Positions 42,215 through 50,481 of a stretch of 64,000 nt of DNA are shown piece after piece. The stretch's first letter is position 1. Every line of letters begins with the position of its first letter. The position numbers and the translations under genes are program-made. This DNA comes from Embleya sp040605455. Lineage in GTDB: Bacteria; Actinomycetota; Actinomycetes; Streptomycetales; Streptomycetaceae. Where the stretch lies: positions 1 through 64,000 of the forward strand of contig NZ_JBEXCV010000019.1 in the NCBI RefSeq assembly GCF_040605455.1. Direction: 5' to 3'. Below the pieces are notes generated by a model that did not search any database, had not been told where the DNA came from, and worked only from the letters and a program-made list of their open reading frames with translations.

Positions 42215-43927
42215 ATGCAGGAAACCGCGCACGACGGCGATCAACCGGACGGTCATGTTCCGATTGATCTGCGCAAGGGCCTTTCGGCCGCACGGCACGA
42301 CGACGAACACCCGGCCCTCGATGGGCAGACGACGCTCGCTCGGGCGCCGCTCGATCACCTGACGGACCGAGAAGTGACGGACCTTCGAAAGACGGATGTT
42401 CGGAAGCCGGACCGTCGCGCGACCGACCATCCGACGACAGGGCGTCAGGCTCCCACGCCCGCACCGGAACCGACCGGCCTGATCTACGATTTGATCCGCT
42501 GGCCGATCCGCATTCTCGCGGTGATCGTGTTGTTGCCGACCCGATTGGCTTGGGAACTGCTCAAGGTGCTCGGCCGGAGCACCCGGGACCGGATCCTGTT
42601 CCCGGCCGGTCGGCTTCTGGTGGTGCTGGGACGCGCGCTCGGGTTCGCGGTGCGGAACTGGTTCCTGATCCCGATCGTGCGGGCGATCCTGGCCATCGGG
42701 CGCCGGCTCGACATATGGGTGTGGGAGCTGATCCTGGTCCCGCTCGCGAAGGCCGTGCGGGCCGGTGTGTTCGCGGTGGGCCGGGGGTTGCGGTGGCTGG
42801 CCGTCGGCGTGTTGTGGCGCGGGCTGCGGCTGTTCGGCCGCTATGCCATCGTGCTGCCGCTGCGGTGGGTCCGGACCGTGCTGCTGCCTCCGCTCGGCGC
42901 CGCGCTGGTTGCGCTCGCCCGGTTCGTGATCCGCGCCGCCCACCTGCTGGGCACCGCGACCGCACGTGCCCTGTACTTCCTTCTCGTGGTGCCCGCCCGG
43001 TGGGGTTGGCGGACCGCCCGGGTGCTCGGTCGCGGCTTCGGACGGTGGCTCCACTACGTACTGATCGTGCCGCTGAAGTGGCTGTGGCGCGGGGTGGTGG
43101 CCGGGGCGCGGGTCGGCCGACGTGGTCTGGTCGTGCTCGGGCGGGGCGTGGGCTTCGCGCTCCGGCACGTGGTGCTGACGCCGGCCGGATGGGTGCTCCG
43201 CGGCCTGGCCCGCGGAGCCGACCTGATCGGGCGCGGCCTGCGCTTGGGCGCCCGCTTCGTGGCACGCGGGCTGTACCTCGGCCTCGTCGTCCCGATCCGC
43301 TGGGCCGGCCGAGGCACCGTGCGCGCGCTGCGGCTCGTCGGGCGCGGCATGGCGGCGGTCGGGCGCGGCATCGCGATCGTGTTCGACGTGGCCGTCGCCC
43401 GACCGGTGGTCTGGGCCTGGCATCGGGTCGTCCGCCTCGTCCGCGCACTCGGCCGGGCGCTGCGCTTCCTGATCGTGCTGCCGCTGCGCTGGGCCGGCCG
43501 CAAGACCGTACTCCTGGCCCGGTTGATCGGCCGGGCGCTGCGCTTGCTGACCGTGGTGCCGGCGCGCTGGGCCGGCCGCAAGACCGTGCGCCTCGGCCGA
43601 TGGACCGGCCGCAAGACCATATCGGCCACCCGGTCGATCGGTCGGGGGCTGCGCTTCACGACGGTCCGACCGGCGATCCGGATCGGGCGCCGTACGGTGC
43701 TCCTGGGCGGCGCGACCGCTCGGGCGCTGCGCGTACTGATCGGGCGACCGCTGATATGGGCGAGGACGTCGGTCCTGACACCCACCACGCGCGCGATCGC
43801 CCACGGTTGGCACGCGACGCTCGGCCCGATCGGCGCGATCTCGCGCACCGTCTGGGCTCAATCCCGCCAGGCCGGCCGCGACGTGCGCCGCGCACTGTCG
43901 TTCGGCATGAGGTCGTCCGACAAGTAG
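42215..43927 (+). CDS. Arg/Trp-rich repetitive amphipathic protein of unknown function
   Basis: A 570-aa, extremely basic protein. Residues 1-85 are hydrophilic. Residues 90-540 are built of repeated helical units in which Gly-Arg, hydrophobic triplets and a [VL]-x-P-x-[RK]-W corner recur about 14 times (LPLRW, VPARW, VPLKW, VPIRW, RPVVW). Spacings between corners are near 26 or 37 residues, a difference of 11, which fits hendecad-type amphipathic helices. Units such as RWAGRKTV and GRALR are almost identical. There is no signal peptide and no continuous TM segment free of Arg. GGGGGG lies before the ATG. I do not recognise the family; binding to membranes, lipid bodies or nucleic acid are open options. 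Confidence 0.75.
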   Translation: MQETAHDGDQPDGHVPIDLRKGLSAARHDDEHPALDGQTTLARAPLDHLTDREVTDLRKTDVRKPDRRATDHPTTGRQAPTPAPEPTGLIYDLIRWPIRILAVIVLLPTRLAWELLKVLGRSTRDRILFPAGRLLVVLGRALGFAVRNWFLIPIVRAILAIGRRLDIWVWELILVPLAKAVRAGVFAVGRGLRWLAVGVLWRGLRLFGRYAIVLPLRWVRTVLLPPLGAALVALARFVIRAAHLLGTATARALYFLLVVPARWGWRTARVLGRGFGRWLHYVLIVPLKWLWRGVVAGARVGRRGLVVLGRGVGFALRHVVLTPAGWVLRGLARGADLIGRGLRLGARFVARGLYLGLVVPIRWAGRGTVRALRLVGRGMAAVGRGIAIVFDVAVARPVVWAWHRVVRLVRALGRALRFLIVLPLRWAGRKTVLLARLIGRALRLLTVVPARWAGRKTVRLGRWTGRKTISATRSIGRGLRFTTVRPAIRIGRRTVLLGGATARALRVLIGRPLIWARTSVLTPTTRAIAHGWHATLGPIGAISRTVWAQSRQAGRDVRRALSFGMRSSDK

Positions 43928-44009
43928 CCGGGTCCCGGCCCCCGAATCGCCTCCAGCCGCGGATCACCAATGCGCAGAAAAGTAGCAAATCACCCATATT
44001 CTTGCCGCC

Positions 44010-44576
44010 ATGTGGCACGACATGCTGGTCTCCGGCATCCCGTGGACCGAGAAGGCGCTCCGCACGATCCTCGTCTACATCGCGATCGTGGGCCTGCTGC
44101 GGTGGACGGGCAAACGCGAACTGGCCCAGCTCAACACCTCCGACCTGGTGGTCATGCTGCTGCTGTCCAACGTCGTGCAGAACGCGATCATCGGCCCCGA
44201 CGACTCGGTCACGGGCGCGCTGTTCGGCGCCGTCGTGCTGCTCCTGTTCAACGCCGCGATGGTCCGCTGTTCGGCGCGCTGGGACGGCTTCGCCAAGGCC
44301 TTCGAGGGCACCGCCACCGTGCTCGCCCGGGACGGCGCCTACGACCACGCCCGGATCACCAGGATGGGCCTGCGGCTCGCCGACCTGGACGCGGCGGTCA
44401 AGCATCAGGGCGGCGACGACATCGCGGAAACCACCACCGTCACCCTCGAACCCGGCGGCGCCCTCCTGGTCGTCCTGCGCCGGGCCGACCAGAGCGCCGA
44501 CAAGAGCGACATCGCCGCGCTCGACGCGAGACTGCACCGCATCGAGACACTGCTCCTGAGCCGACCGATCTCCTGA
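44010..44576 (+). CDS. DUF421 domain membrane protein (YetF-like)
   Basis: A 188-aa protein. Three N-terminal membrane helices (ILVYIAIVGLLRWTGKRELAQLNTSDLVVMLLLSNVVQNA region with the typical R-W-[TS]-GKREL and N-x-x-D-L-V), then a cytoplasmic DUF421 domain (DGFAKAFEGTATVLARDGAY) with a C-terminal helix. The function of DUF421 proteins is not firmly known; several are spore-membrane or envelope proteins. It is preceded by an 82-bp gap after the repetitive protein gene. Confidence 0.88.
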   Translation: MWHDMLVSGIPWTEKALRTILVYIAIVGLLRWTGKRELAQLNTSDLVVMLLLSNVVQNAIIGPDDSVTGALFGAVVLLLFNAAMVRCSARWDGFAKAFEGTATVLARDGAYDHARITRMGLRLADLDAAVKHQGGDDIAETTTVTLEPGGALLVVLRRADQSADKSDIAALDARLHRIETLLLSRPIS

Positions 44577-44714
44577 CCCGGGCGACGTCCCGACCGAAAG
44601 CTACGCCGCCGACCCACACCAATGCCCGCAATCAAGGCCGAAGCGTCCCGGCACGCACCCCGACCATGGTGTGTCCATTGCCTGCAACGGCTTCTGGAAT
44701 GGGAGCAAATCTCG

Positions 44715-45155
44715 TTGAATGTCGTCGTGGATACGAACGTGGCGACGATTCGGCGTGTGACGACGGTGGCGGACGTGATCGCGGCCGGGGACCTCTTCGA
44801 CGACCCGGTACGCCCGGACTGGGCGGCCCGCTTCCTGGGCGAGGCGGGGCATCACATCCTGCTCGCCTACGTGGGCGCCACCCCGGTCGGGATGGTCACC
44901 GGCGTCGAGACGACGCACCCGGACAAGGGCACCGAGATGTTCCTGTACGAACTGGCCGTCGCCGACGACCACCGGCGCCACGGCATCGGCCGCGCCCTCA
45001 CCGAGGCGCTGGCCGAGCTGGCCCGCAAACGCGGCTGTTACGGCATGTGGGTGCTCACCGAGCGCGACAACGAGGCCGCCCTCGCGACCTACCGCGCCGC
45101 CGCGGCCGACACCGAGTCCGACCACGTCATGTTCGCCTGGACCTTCGACACCTGA
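44715..45155 (+). CDS. GNAT acetyltransferase, AAC(3)-I-like
   Basis: A 146-aa GNAT protein: IRRVTTVADVIAAGDLFDDP, ILLAYVGATPVGMVTGVETTHPDKG, then LYELAVADDHRRHGIGRALTEALAELARKRGC with the acetyl-CoA pyrophosphate loop (HRRHGIGRAL), and TYRAAAADTESDHVMFAW. The pattern H-P-D-K-G...LYELAV is that of aminoglycoside 3-N-acetyltransferase I relatives. The TTG start has GGGAG eight bases upstream; an ATG 31 codons earlier in frame is possible but has no conserved sequence. A drug substrate is not implied. Confidence 0.82.
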   Translation: MNVVVDTNVATIRRVTTVADVIAAGDLFDDPVRPDWAARFLGEAGHHILLAYVGATPVGMVTGVETTHPDKGTEMFLYELAVADDHRRHGIGRALTEALAELARKRGCYGMWVLTERDNEAALATYRAAAADTESDHVMFAWTFDT

Positions 45156-45315
45156 GCCGGCGCGCCCGCCCGTGTCGGGGCGGCCGAATCGGGCACAGGT
45201 ATCCGCGAGCCCGGTCGGCGAGCTCCGGTTCCGGACGCACCGGCCATCACCCCCGCGGGGCGCTCCGACGACCCGGTCGAGCCCCTCCCGACGCCCCAGG
45301 AAGCAGGTGCGTGCC

Positions 45316-46833
45316 ATGGCCGAGGTCGTGCGTGAGGTCGAGCGCAAGTATGTCGCGCCGGACGGGGTCGGTGTGCCCGACTTCGCCGGGATGTCGGGCG
45401 GGGTGCGGGTCGAGGACGGGAAGACCGTCGAGTTGGACGCGATGTACTTCGACACGCCCGCTCTGGCGCTGGCCGCGCGCGGGATCACGCTGCGCCGCCG
45501 GACCGGCGGCGCGGATGCCGGGTGGCATCTGAAGCTGCCCGCCGGGGTGGACGCACGGGACGAGGTACGGGTACCGCTGGGCGCCTCCGAGCGGGAGGTG
45601 CCGGCCGAGCTCGCGGTGCGGATCCGGGCGTTCACGCGCGACGGCGAGCCGGTGCCGACGGTCCGGCTGCGGACCGTGCGCGAGGTGCGGCTTGTACGGG
45701 CGGGCGGGCCGACCCTGGCCGAGATCGCGCGCGACGCGGTGACCGCGGAGGTGTTCGCCGGGTCGGGCGTGACCACGATGTCCTGGACCGAGGTCGAGGT
45801 CGAACTCGTGGACGGTGAGCCGGGGCTGCTGAACGCGCTGGATCGGCGGCTGGTCAAGGGAGGTTGGCGGCGCGCGGAGACCGCGTCCAAGCTCGGGCAC
45901 GCGCTGGCCGAGGCGGGCCGACGGGCCGAGCGCCGGGTCGCGAAGCCGCGTGCGGGAAGCGCCGGCGCGGTGGCGCTGGACTACGTTCTCGAACAGGTCG
46001 ACACGCTGCTCGCGTATGACCCCCGGGTCCGGCTCGACGAGCCCGACGCGGTGCACAAGATGCGGGTCGCCACCCGGCGGCTGCGCAGCGCCTTCCGGGT
46101 CTTCTCGAAGGTGCTCGACGAGCGGGTGACCGGCATCCTGGGCGCCGAACTCAAGTGGCTGGCTGCCGAGTTGGGACGGGTTCGGGACCAGGAGGTGCTC
46201 GTCGAACGGCTGCGCGAACGCATCGCCGCACTGCCCGCGGAGGCAGTGCTCGGACCGGTGGAGGCCCGGCTGACCGCCTGGGACGCGCGGCGCACCGCCG
46301 AGGCCCGGGCCCGCGTCCTCGCCGAACTCGACGGCGCGCGCTACTTCGCCCTCCTGGACGCGCTGGACGTCCTGGTCGCCCGCCCACCGTTCACCGCCCG
46401 GGCCGGCCAACCGGCCCGCCGCCCGGCCGCGGCGGCCCTGCGTCGCAGCGACCGGCGGATCTCCAGGCGGGCCCGGGTCGCGCTGCGCTCCCCCGCCGGG
46501 CGGGCCCGCGACACCGCCCTGCACGAGGTGCGCAAGGCGGCCAAGCGGGTCCGCTACGCCGGCGAGGCCACCCGCCCGGCGCTGGGCAAACCCGCCAAGC
46601 GGCTCACCAAGCGGGCCAAGGAGATGCAGGAACTGCTGGGCACGCACCAGGACAGCGTGCAGACCCGCAAGGCCTTGCGCCGACTGGCCATCGCGGCCCA
46701 CGCCGCGGGCGAGAGCGCCTTCACGTGGGGGCTGCTCTACGGCGAGGAGGTCGTGCTCGCACAGTGCATCGAGAAGGAATTCCCGAGCCACTGGCACGAC
46801 TTCGCCCGCTCCCGGTTGCGCCGGGGGCTGTAG
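45316..46833 (+). CDS. CYTH and CHAD domain protein
   Basis: A 505-aa protein. Residues 1-200 form a CYTH triphosphate tunnel domain starting with EVVREVERKYVAPDG (ExExK motif) and YFDTPALALAARGITLRRR. Residues about 225-500 form a CHAD domain with the conserved His of DAVHKMRVATRRLRSAFRVF and HEVRKAAKRVRYAGEA. Such fusions bind polyphosphate; CYTH domains may hydrolyse inorganic triphosphate. The ATG chosen is the one just before the ExExK motif. Confidence 0.92.
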   Translation: MAEVVREVERKYVAPDGVGVPDFAGMSGGVRVEDGKTVELDAMYFDTPALALAARGITLRRRTGGADAGWHLKLPAGVDARDEVRVPLGASEREVPAELAVRIRAFTRDGEPVPTVRLRTVREVRLVRAGGPTLAEIARDAVTAEVFAGSGVTTMSWTEVEVELVDGEPGLLNALDRRLVKGGWRRAETASKLGHALAEAGRRAERRVAKPRAGSAGAVALDYVLEQVDTLLAYDPRVRLDEPDAVHKMRVATRRLRSAFRVFSKVLDERVTGILGAELKWLAAELGRVRDQEVLVERLRERIAALPAEAVLGPVEARLTAWDARRTAEARARVLAELDGARYFALLDALDVLVARPPFTARAGQPARRPAAAALRRSDRRISRRARVALRSPAGRARDTALHEVRKAAKRVRYAGEATRPALGKPAKRLTKRAKEMQELLGTHQDSVQTRKALRRLAIAAHAAGESAFTWGLLYGEEVVLAQCIEKEFPSHWHDFARSRLRRGL

Positions 46834-46874
46834 CCGAACTCCCCGGTCCGAGGGTGTGGGATGCAGGGGTGGGC

Positions 46875-47248
46875 ATGGACGACTGGCGTTTCGACGTACC
46901 TACGAGCGGCAGCAAGCACCTGCCCCCGGATCCGGGGTACATCAAGGGACTGGCCAGTCAGGGTTACCGCTTCGAGGAGGCCGTGGCCGACCTGGTGGAC
47001 AACTCGACCGCGAGGAGCGCCGACTGCTGCTGAACAAGCAGTTCCGCGCCGCGCTGCTCGGCGGCCGACGCGGCGGCCTCAACGACGTGCCGGTGCTCAA
47101 GACGCTGCTGTATCTGCTGATGAACGAGGCGTTCACAGGCGAGCGGATCGGTCCACGGGTCAAGGACAACCTGGACCTGTGGCAGTCGCTGCTGCTGACC
47201 GCGGTCAAGAGCGAGACCGCCAAGTACGGCTCCGAGAGCACCTCGTGA
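46875..47248 (+). pseudogene. MORC/MutL-type ATPase gene with internal deletion (restriction-system relic)
   Basis: From ATG 46875 the frame reads WRFDVPTSGSKHLPPDPGYI and ends ...EEAVADLVDNS, the start of a GHKL ATPase that should continue IDA. It is then read through to a stop at about 47033. A shifted frame from about 47010 gives DREERRLLLNKQFRAALLGG and LNDVPVLKTLLYLLMNEAFT to TGA 47248, which resembles the C-terminal end of the same family. Hence several hundred codons are deleted and the reading frame is broken. Such ATPases belong to Z1/PD-(D/E)XK/AIPR restriction-like operons. Confidence 0.6.
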
Positions 47249-47793
47249 GCGCCGACCATCGCAGCAGGCATCTGAGCTGCGACGCGCCGCGCGACCACCT
47301 CGACAACCGGATCCCGGTGGCACCCGGCACGAAGGCGCCGCGCCTGGGGATGCACGGGATTCGGGCGGTGTGTGTGCTGGACGGGGGTGAGCAGTTCCTC
47401 CAAGTGTCCATCGAACAGACCAAGCTGCTGCGCGAGTTCCACATCGTGTGTTGCGAGATCGCGGACCGCGTCCAGGTGGAGGGCTCGGCGCCGGTACCGG
47501 CCGTACAGGAAACGGTGCTGGCCTGGCGCAGGCTCCTGGCCCGGGGACGTCGGATGTCGCTCCAGGAGGAGATCGGCCTGTTCGGCGAGCTGCTCACGCT
47601 GATCGGCCTGGCCGCGCCCCGGCGCGGTTGCCTGCTGCTCTACCCCACCATGGAGCCCGATCAAAACGAACTCGTGATGGCCTTCGCCCTGGTCCCGCCC
47701 AGCAGCGCGATCTCCCCCGACCGCCGTCTCGTCGCGTTCCGCGCCAAGGACTCCTCCCGAGCCGCCTCCGCGATCGTGGCGGCACCGGCCTGA
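47245..47793 (+). pseudogene. PD-(D/E)XK motif (DUF4420-like) protein, truncated
   Basis: From a GTG that overlaps the previous stop, 182 codons. The first 115 residues (MHGIRAVCVLDGGEQFLQVS, VQETVLAWRRLLARGRRMSL, QEEIGLFGELLTLIGLAAP) match the N-terminal half of DUF4420 proteins, where ...R.LS.EEE.GLFGEL is conserved. The nuclease core that should follow is absent; instead there is an unrelated tail (CLLLYPTMEPDQNELVMAFA) of unknown origin. It may be translated but cannot be an active nuclease. It follows the ATPase relic as in restriction operons of this type. Confidence 0.55.
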
Positions 47794-48054
47794 CCGTCGT
47801 CCGTCATGCCCGAACGAGGCGACCCACCTCTCGGTGGCACCGCCCCGTTCATGGCTTCGCCCGAGGCCCGGGCCCGGCCCTCGGATCGTGGTCCTGGTGC
47901 GCCCGGAGTGACCAGGGGATGCCGCCGTTGTCGAGACAGAGGTACACCGGGCCGTGTGCCGCGCGCCGCACCCGGAATGGTTCGCCGGCTGCGACCGTTG
48001 TTCGAAAGACGGCCGGCGATACCACGACCGCCGGCGAAACCGGAGGAGACGCGC

Positions 48055-48441
48055 ATGCCGACACCCCTGCGGGGCCACCGCGTGACGACTGTGCACAGCA
48101 CGCAGACCGTGACGGTCGAGATCGACGGAGAGATCGTCGCCCGAACCGAGCGCCCGGTCGTGCTGCACGAGACCGGACTTCCGATCCGGTACTACCTGCC
48201 GCCGGGCGACGTGGACCTGACCCGCTTCAAGCCCACCGACACGCACACCACGTGTCCGTTCAAGGGTCAGGCGTCCTACTGGACCTACCTGGGCAACGGC
48301 GACACCGGGCTGCGGACCGACGTGGCCTGGGCATACCCGGATCCGATCGACGCGGTCCCGGACATCGCCGGGCATCTGTGCTTCTACGACACCGTCGCCC
48401 GGGTCACCGTCGAGGGCGAGCCGCCTGCACCGCCGGCCTGA
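48055..48441 (+). CDS. DUF427 domain protein
   Basis: A 128-aa protein with the DUF427 core: VTVEIDGEIVARTERPVVLHETGLPIRYYLP, then the TTCPFKGQASYWTY motif and DVAWAYPDP. The family fold is a small beta-barrel; no biochemical role is established. GGAGGAG lies 7 nt before the ATG. It stands alone, with a bidirectional hairpin after it. The preceding 260 bp (47794-48054) hold nothing I can assign. Confidence 0.9.
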   Translation: MPTPLRGHRVTTVHSTQTVTVEIDGEIVARTERPVVLHETGLPIRYYLPPGDVDLTRFKPTDTHTTCPFKGQASYWTYLGNGDTGLRTDVAWAYPDPIDAVPDIAGHLCFYDTVARVTVEGEPPAPPA

Positions 48442-48508
48442 CCTACGACACCGCTCCCTCGCACCCCGAAACGACCGCGAGGCGGGCCGCAAGACGGCGG
48501 GAGGAGCC

Positions 48509-48533
48509 GGTACCGCCCCCTCGGCGGTACCGC
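48509..48533. terminator. Bidirectional hairpin between DUF427 and the catabolic operon
   Basis: A 10-bp inverted repeat (48509-48518 with 48524-48533) with a 5-nt loop stands between two convergent genes. A 14-bp direct repeat (GGTACCGCCCCCTC) overlaps it. Confidence 0.75.
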
Positions 48534-48553
48534 CCCCTCCCCTCGCCCGCCCG

Positions 48554-49567
48554 CTACTTCGTGGCGTTCACCAGGTCGAGCGCGATGTCGACGATCATGT
48601 CCTCCTGGCCCCCGACCATGCCGCGCCGGCCGACCTCGACCAGGATGTCCCGGGTGTCCAGGCCATAGCGGACGGCCGCGTCCTCCGCGTGGCGCAGGAA
48701 GCTGCTGTACACACCCGCATAGCCGAGGGTCAGGGTCTCCCGGTCGACTTGGACCGGGCGGTCCTGCAACGGGCGCACGATGTCGTCCGCCGCGTCCATC
48801 AGCCGAAAGACCTCGCAGCCGTGCCGCCACCCCATCAGGTCCGCGACCGCGACGAACGCCTCCAGCGGACAGTTGCCCGCCCCCGCGCCCATCCCGGCCA
48901 GCGAGGCATCCACCCGGCGCACGCCGTGCTCCACCGCGACCACCGAATTGGCCACGCCCAGACCGAGGTTGTGGTGCGCATGGATGCCGATCTCGGTCTC
49001 CTGCGCCAGCACCTCGCGGTACGCCCGCACTCGGTCGCGGACGCCGTCCATGGTGAGCCGGCCGCCCGAGTCGGTGACGTACACACAGTGCGCGCCGTAC
49101 GACTCCATCAGGCGGGCCTGGCACGCCAGTTCGTCCGCCGGTGCGAGGTGACTCATCATCAGGAAGCCGGCCACGTCCATGCCCAGCTCGCGTGCCGCGG
49201 CGATGTGCTGGGCGGAGATGTCCGCCTCGGTGCAGTGCGTGGCCACCCGGACCGAGCGAACTCCCAGGTCGTAGGCCCGGCGCAACTCGGCCAGGGTGCC
49301 GATGCCCGGCAGCAGCAGGGTGGTCAGCTTGGCCCGGGTGACCACCTCGGCCGCCGCCGCGATCCACTCGTCGTCGGAGTGCGCACCCGGCCCGTAGTTG
49401 ACGCTCGAACCGGCCAGCCCGTCGCCGTGCGCGACCTCGATCGCATCCACGCCGGCCGCGTCCAGCGCGGCGGCGATCTCACGGACCTGGTCGGTGGTGT
49501 ACCGGTGCCGGATGGCGTGCATGCCGTCCCGCAGGGTCACGTCCTGAACGTAGATTTCGTACGTCAT
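48554..49567 (-). CDS. 4-hydroxy-2-oxovalerate aldolase
   Basis: A 337-aa DRE-TIM metallolyase of the MhpE/BphI/NahM type: VQDVTLRDGMHAIRHRY, VYVTDSGGRL, IHAHHNLGLGVANSV with the metal-binding His pair, and MGAGAGNCPLEAFVAVAD. It splits 4-hydroxy-2-oxovalerate to pyruvate and acetaldehyde and normally forms a channeling complex with the acylating acetaldehyde dehydrogenase, whose gene overlaps it by 4 bp. It is the last gene of the 3-hydroxyanthranilate operon. Confidence 0.96.
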   Translation of the reverse strand: MTYEIYVQDVTLRDGMHAIRHRYTTDQVREIAAALDAAGVDAIEVAHGDGLAGSSVNYGPGAHSDDEWIAAAAEVVTRAKLTTLLLPGIGTLAELRRAYDLGVRSVRVATHCTEADISAQHIAAARELGMDVAGFLMMSHLAPADELACQARLMESYGAHCVYVTDSGGRLTMDGVRDRVRAYREVLAQETEIGIHAHHNLGLGVANSVVAVEHGVRRVDASLAGMGAGAGNCPLEAFVAVADLMGWRHGCEVFRLMDAADDIVRPLQDRPVQVDRETLTLGYAGVYSSFLRHAEDAAVRYGLDTRDILVEVGRRGMVGGQEDMIVDIALDLVNATK

Positions 49568-50481
49568 CGGGTGGCCGACCTCTCTGCCACGCGCAGCGCG
49601 GCCGACGTCATGATGTCCAGGTTTCCGGCGTAGGCCGGCAGGTAGTGGGCCGCGCCCTCGACCTCCAGGAAGACCGAGACCAACCGCCCCGGCCCGCCGG
49701 CGAGTGCGGCAAGCGGGTCGTCCGAGGCGATGGCCCGGAACTGCACGTCCTGCTTGAGTCGGTAGCCCGGCACGTACTCGGCGACCTCGGCGACCATGGT
49801 CTGGATGGACGCGGTCACCGCCGCCTCGTCGGCGTCATCGCCGATCACGCAGTACACCGTGTCTCGCATGATCATCGGCGGTTCGGCCGGGTTCAGCACG
49901 ATGATCGCCTTGCCTCGAGCCGCGCCGCCGACCTGTTCCAGGGCGTGCGAGGTGGTCTCGGTGAACTCGTCGATGTTGGCCCGGGTGCCGGGGCCGGCCG
50001 AGCGGGAGGAGATGGACGCGACGATCTCCGCGTAGCGCACCGGCGTTGTGCGCGACACCGCGGCGACGATGGGCACCGTTGCCTGACCGCCGCAGGTGAC
50101 CATGTTCAGGTCGGCCGCGTCCAGGTGCTCGTCCAGGTTGACCGGCGGAATCACATACGGGCCGAGTGCGGCCGGCGTCAGGTCGATCAGCCGCTTCCCG
50201 TACGGCGCGAGCACCTTGGCGTTGTGCCGGTGCGCGCCCGCCGAGGTCGCGTCGAAGACGATCTCGACGTCCGCGAAGCCGGGCAGCGCGATCAGGCCCT
50301 CGACACCCTTGTCCGTGGTCGGCACGCCGAACCGGGTCGCCCGGGCCAGGCCCTCCGATTCGGGGTCGATGCCCACCATCACGGCGAGTTCGAGCGTTCG
50401 GGACACTCGGAGAATCTTGATCATCAGGTCGGTGCCGATGTTGCCCGACCCGATGATGGCGACCCTGGTCCGGTCGGTCAT
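49564..50481 (-). CDS. Acetaldehyde dehydrogenase (acetylating)
   Basis: A 305-aa MhpF/BphJ-type enzyme: RVAIIGSGNIGTDLMIKI for NAD, the catalytic Cys in LNMVTCGGQATVPIV, and VLNPAEPPMIMRDT. It converts acetaldehyde, NAD and CoA to acetyl-CoA. It overlaps the aldolase gene downstream and the decarboxylase gene upstream by 4 bp each, which points to tight translational coupling. Confidence 0.96.
   Translation of the reverse strand: MTDRTRVAIIGSGNIGTDLMIKILRVSRTLELAVMVGIDPESEGLARATRFGVPTTDKGVEGLIALPGFADVEIVFDATSAGAHRHNAKVLAPYGKRLIDLTPAALGPYVIPPVNLDEHLDAADLNMVTCGGQATVPIVAAVSRTTPVRYAEIVASISSRSAGPGTRANIDEFTETTSHALEQVGGAARGKAIIVLNPAEPPMIMRDTVYCVIGDDADEAAVTASIQTMVAEVAEYVPGYRLKQDVQFRAIASDDPLAALAGGPGRLVSVFLEVEGAAHYLPAYAGNLDIMTSAALRVAERSATR

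Noticed and set aside
41966..43861. 631-codon minus-strand frame rich in Asp, Gln, His and Pro
   Set aside because: It is the mirror of the Arg-rich repetitive protein gene. The plus-strand version has the better ribosome site and a coherent helical pattern; still, it is the one place where I would check the strand by transcript data.
43928..44009. Possible tRNA or terminator between the repetitive protein and DUF421 genes
   Set aside because: No cloverleaf or stable hairpin could be drawn in this AT-richer spacer.
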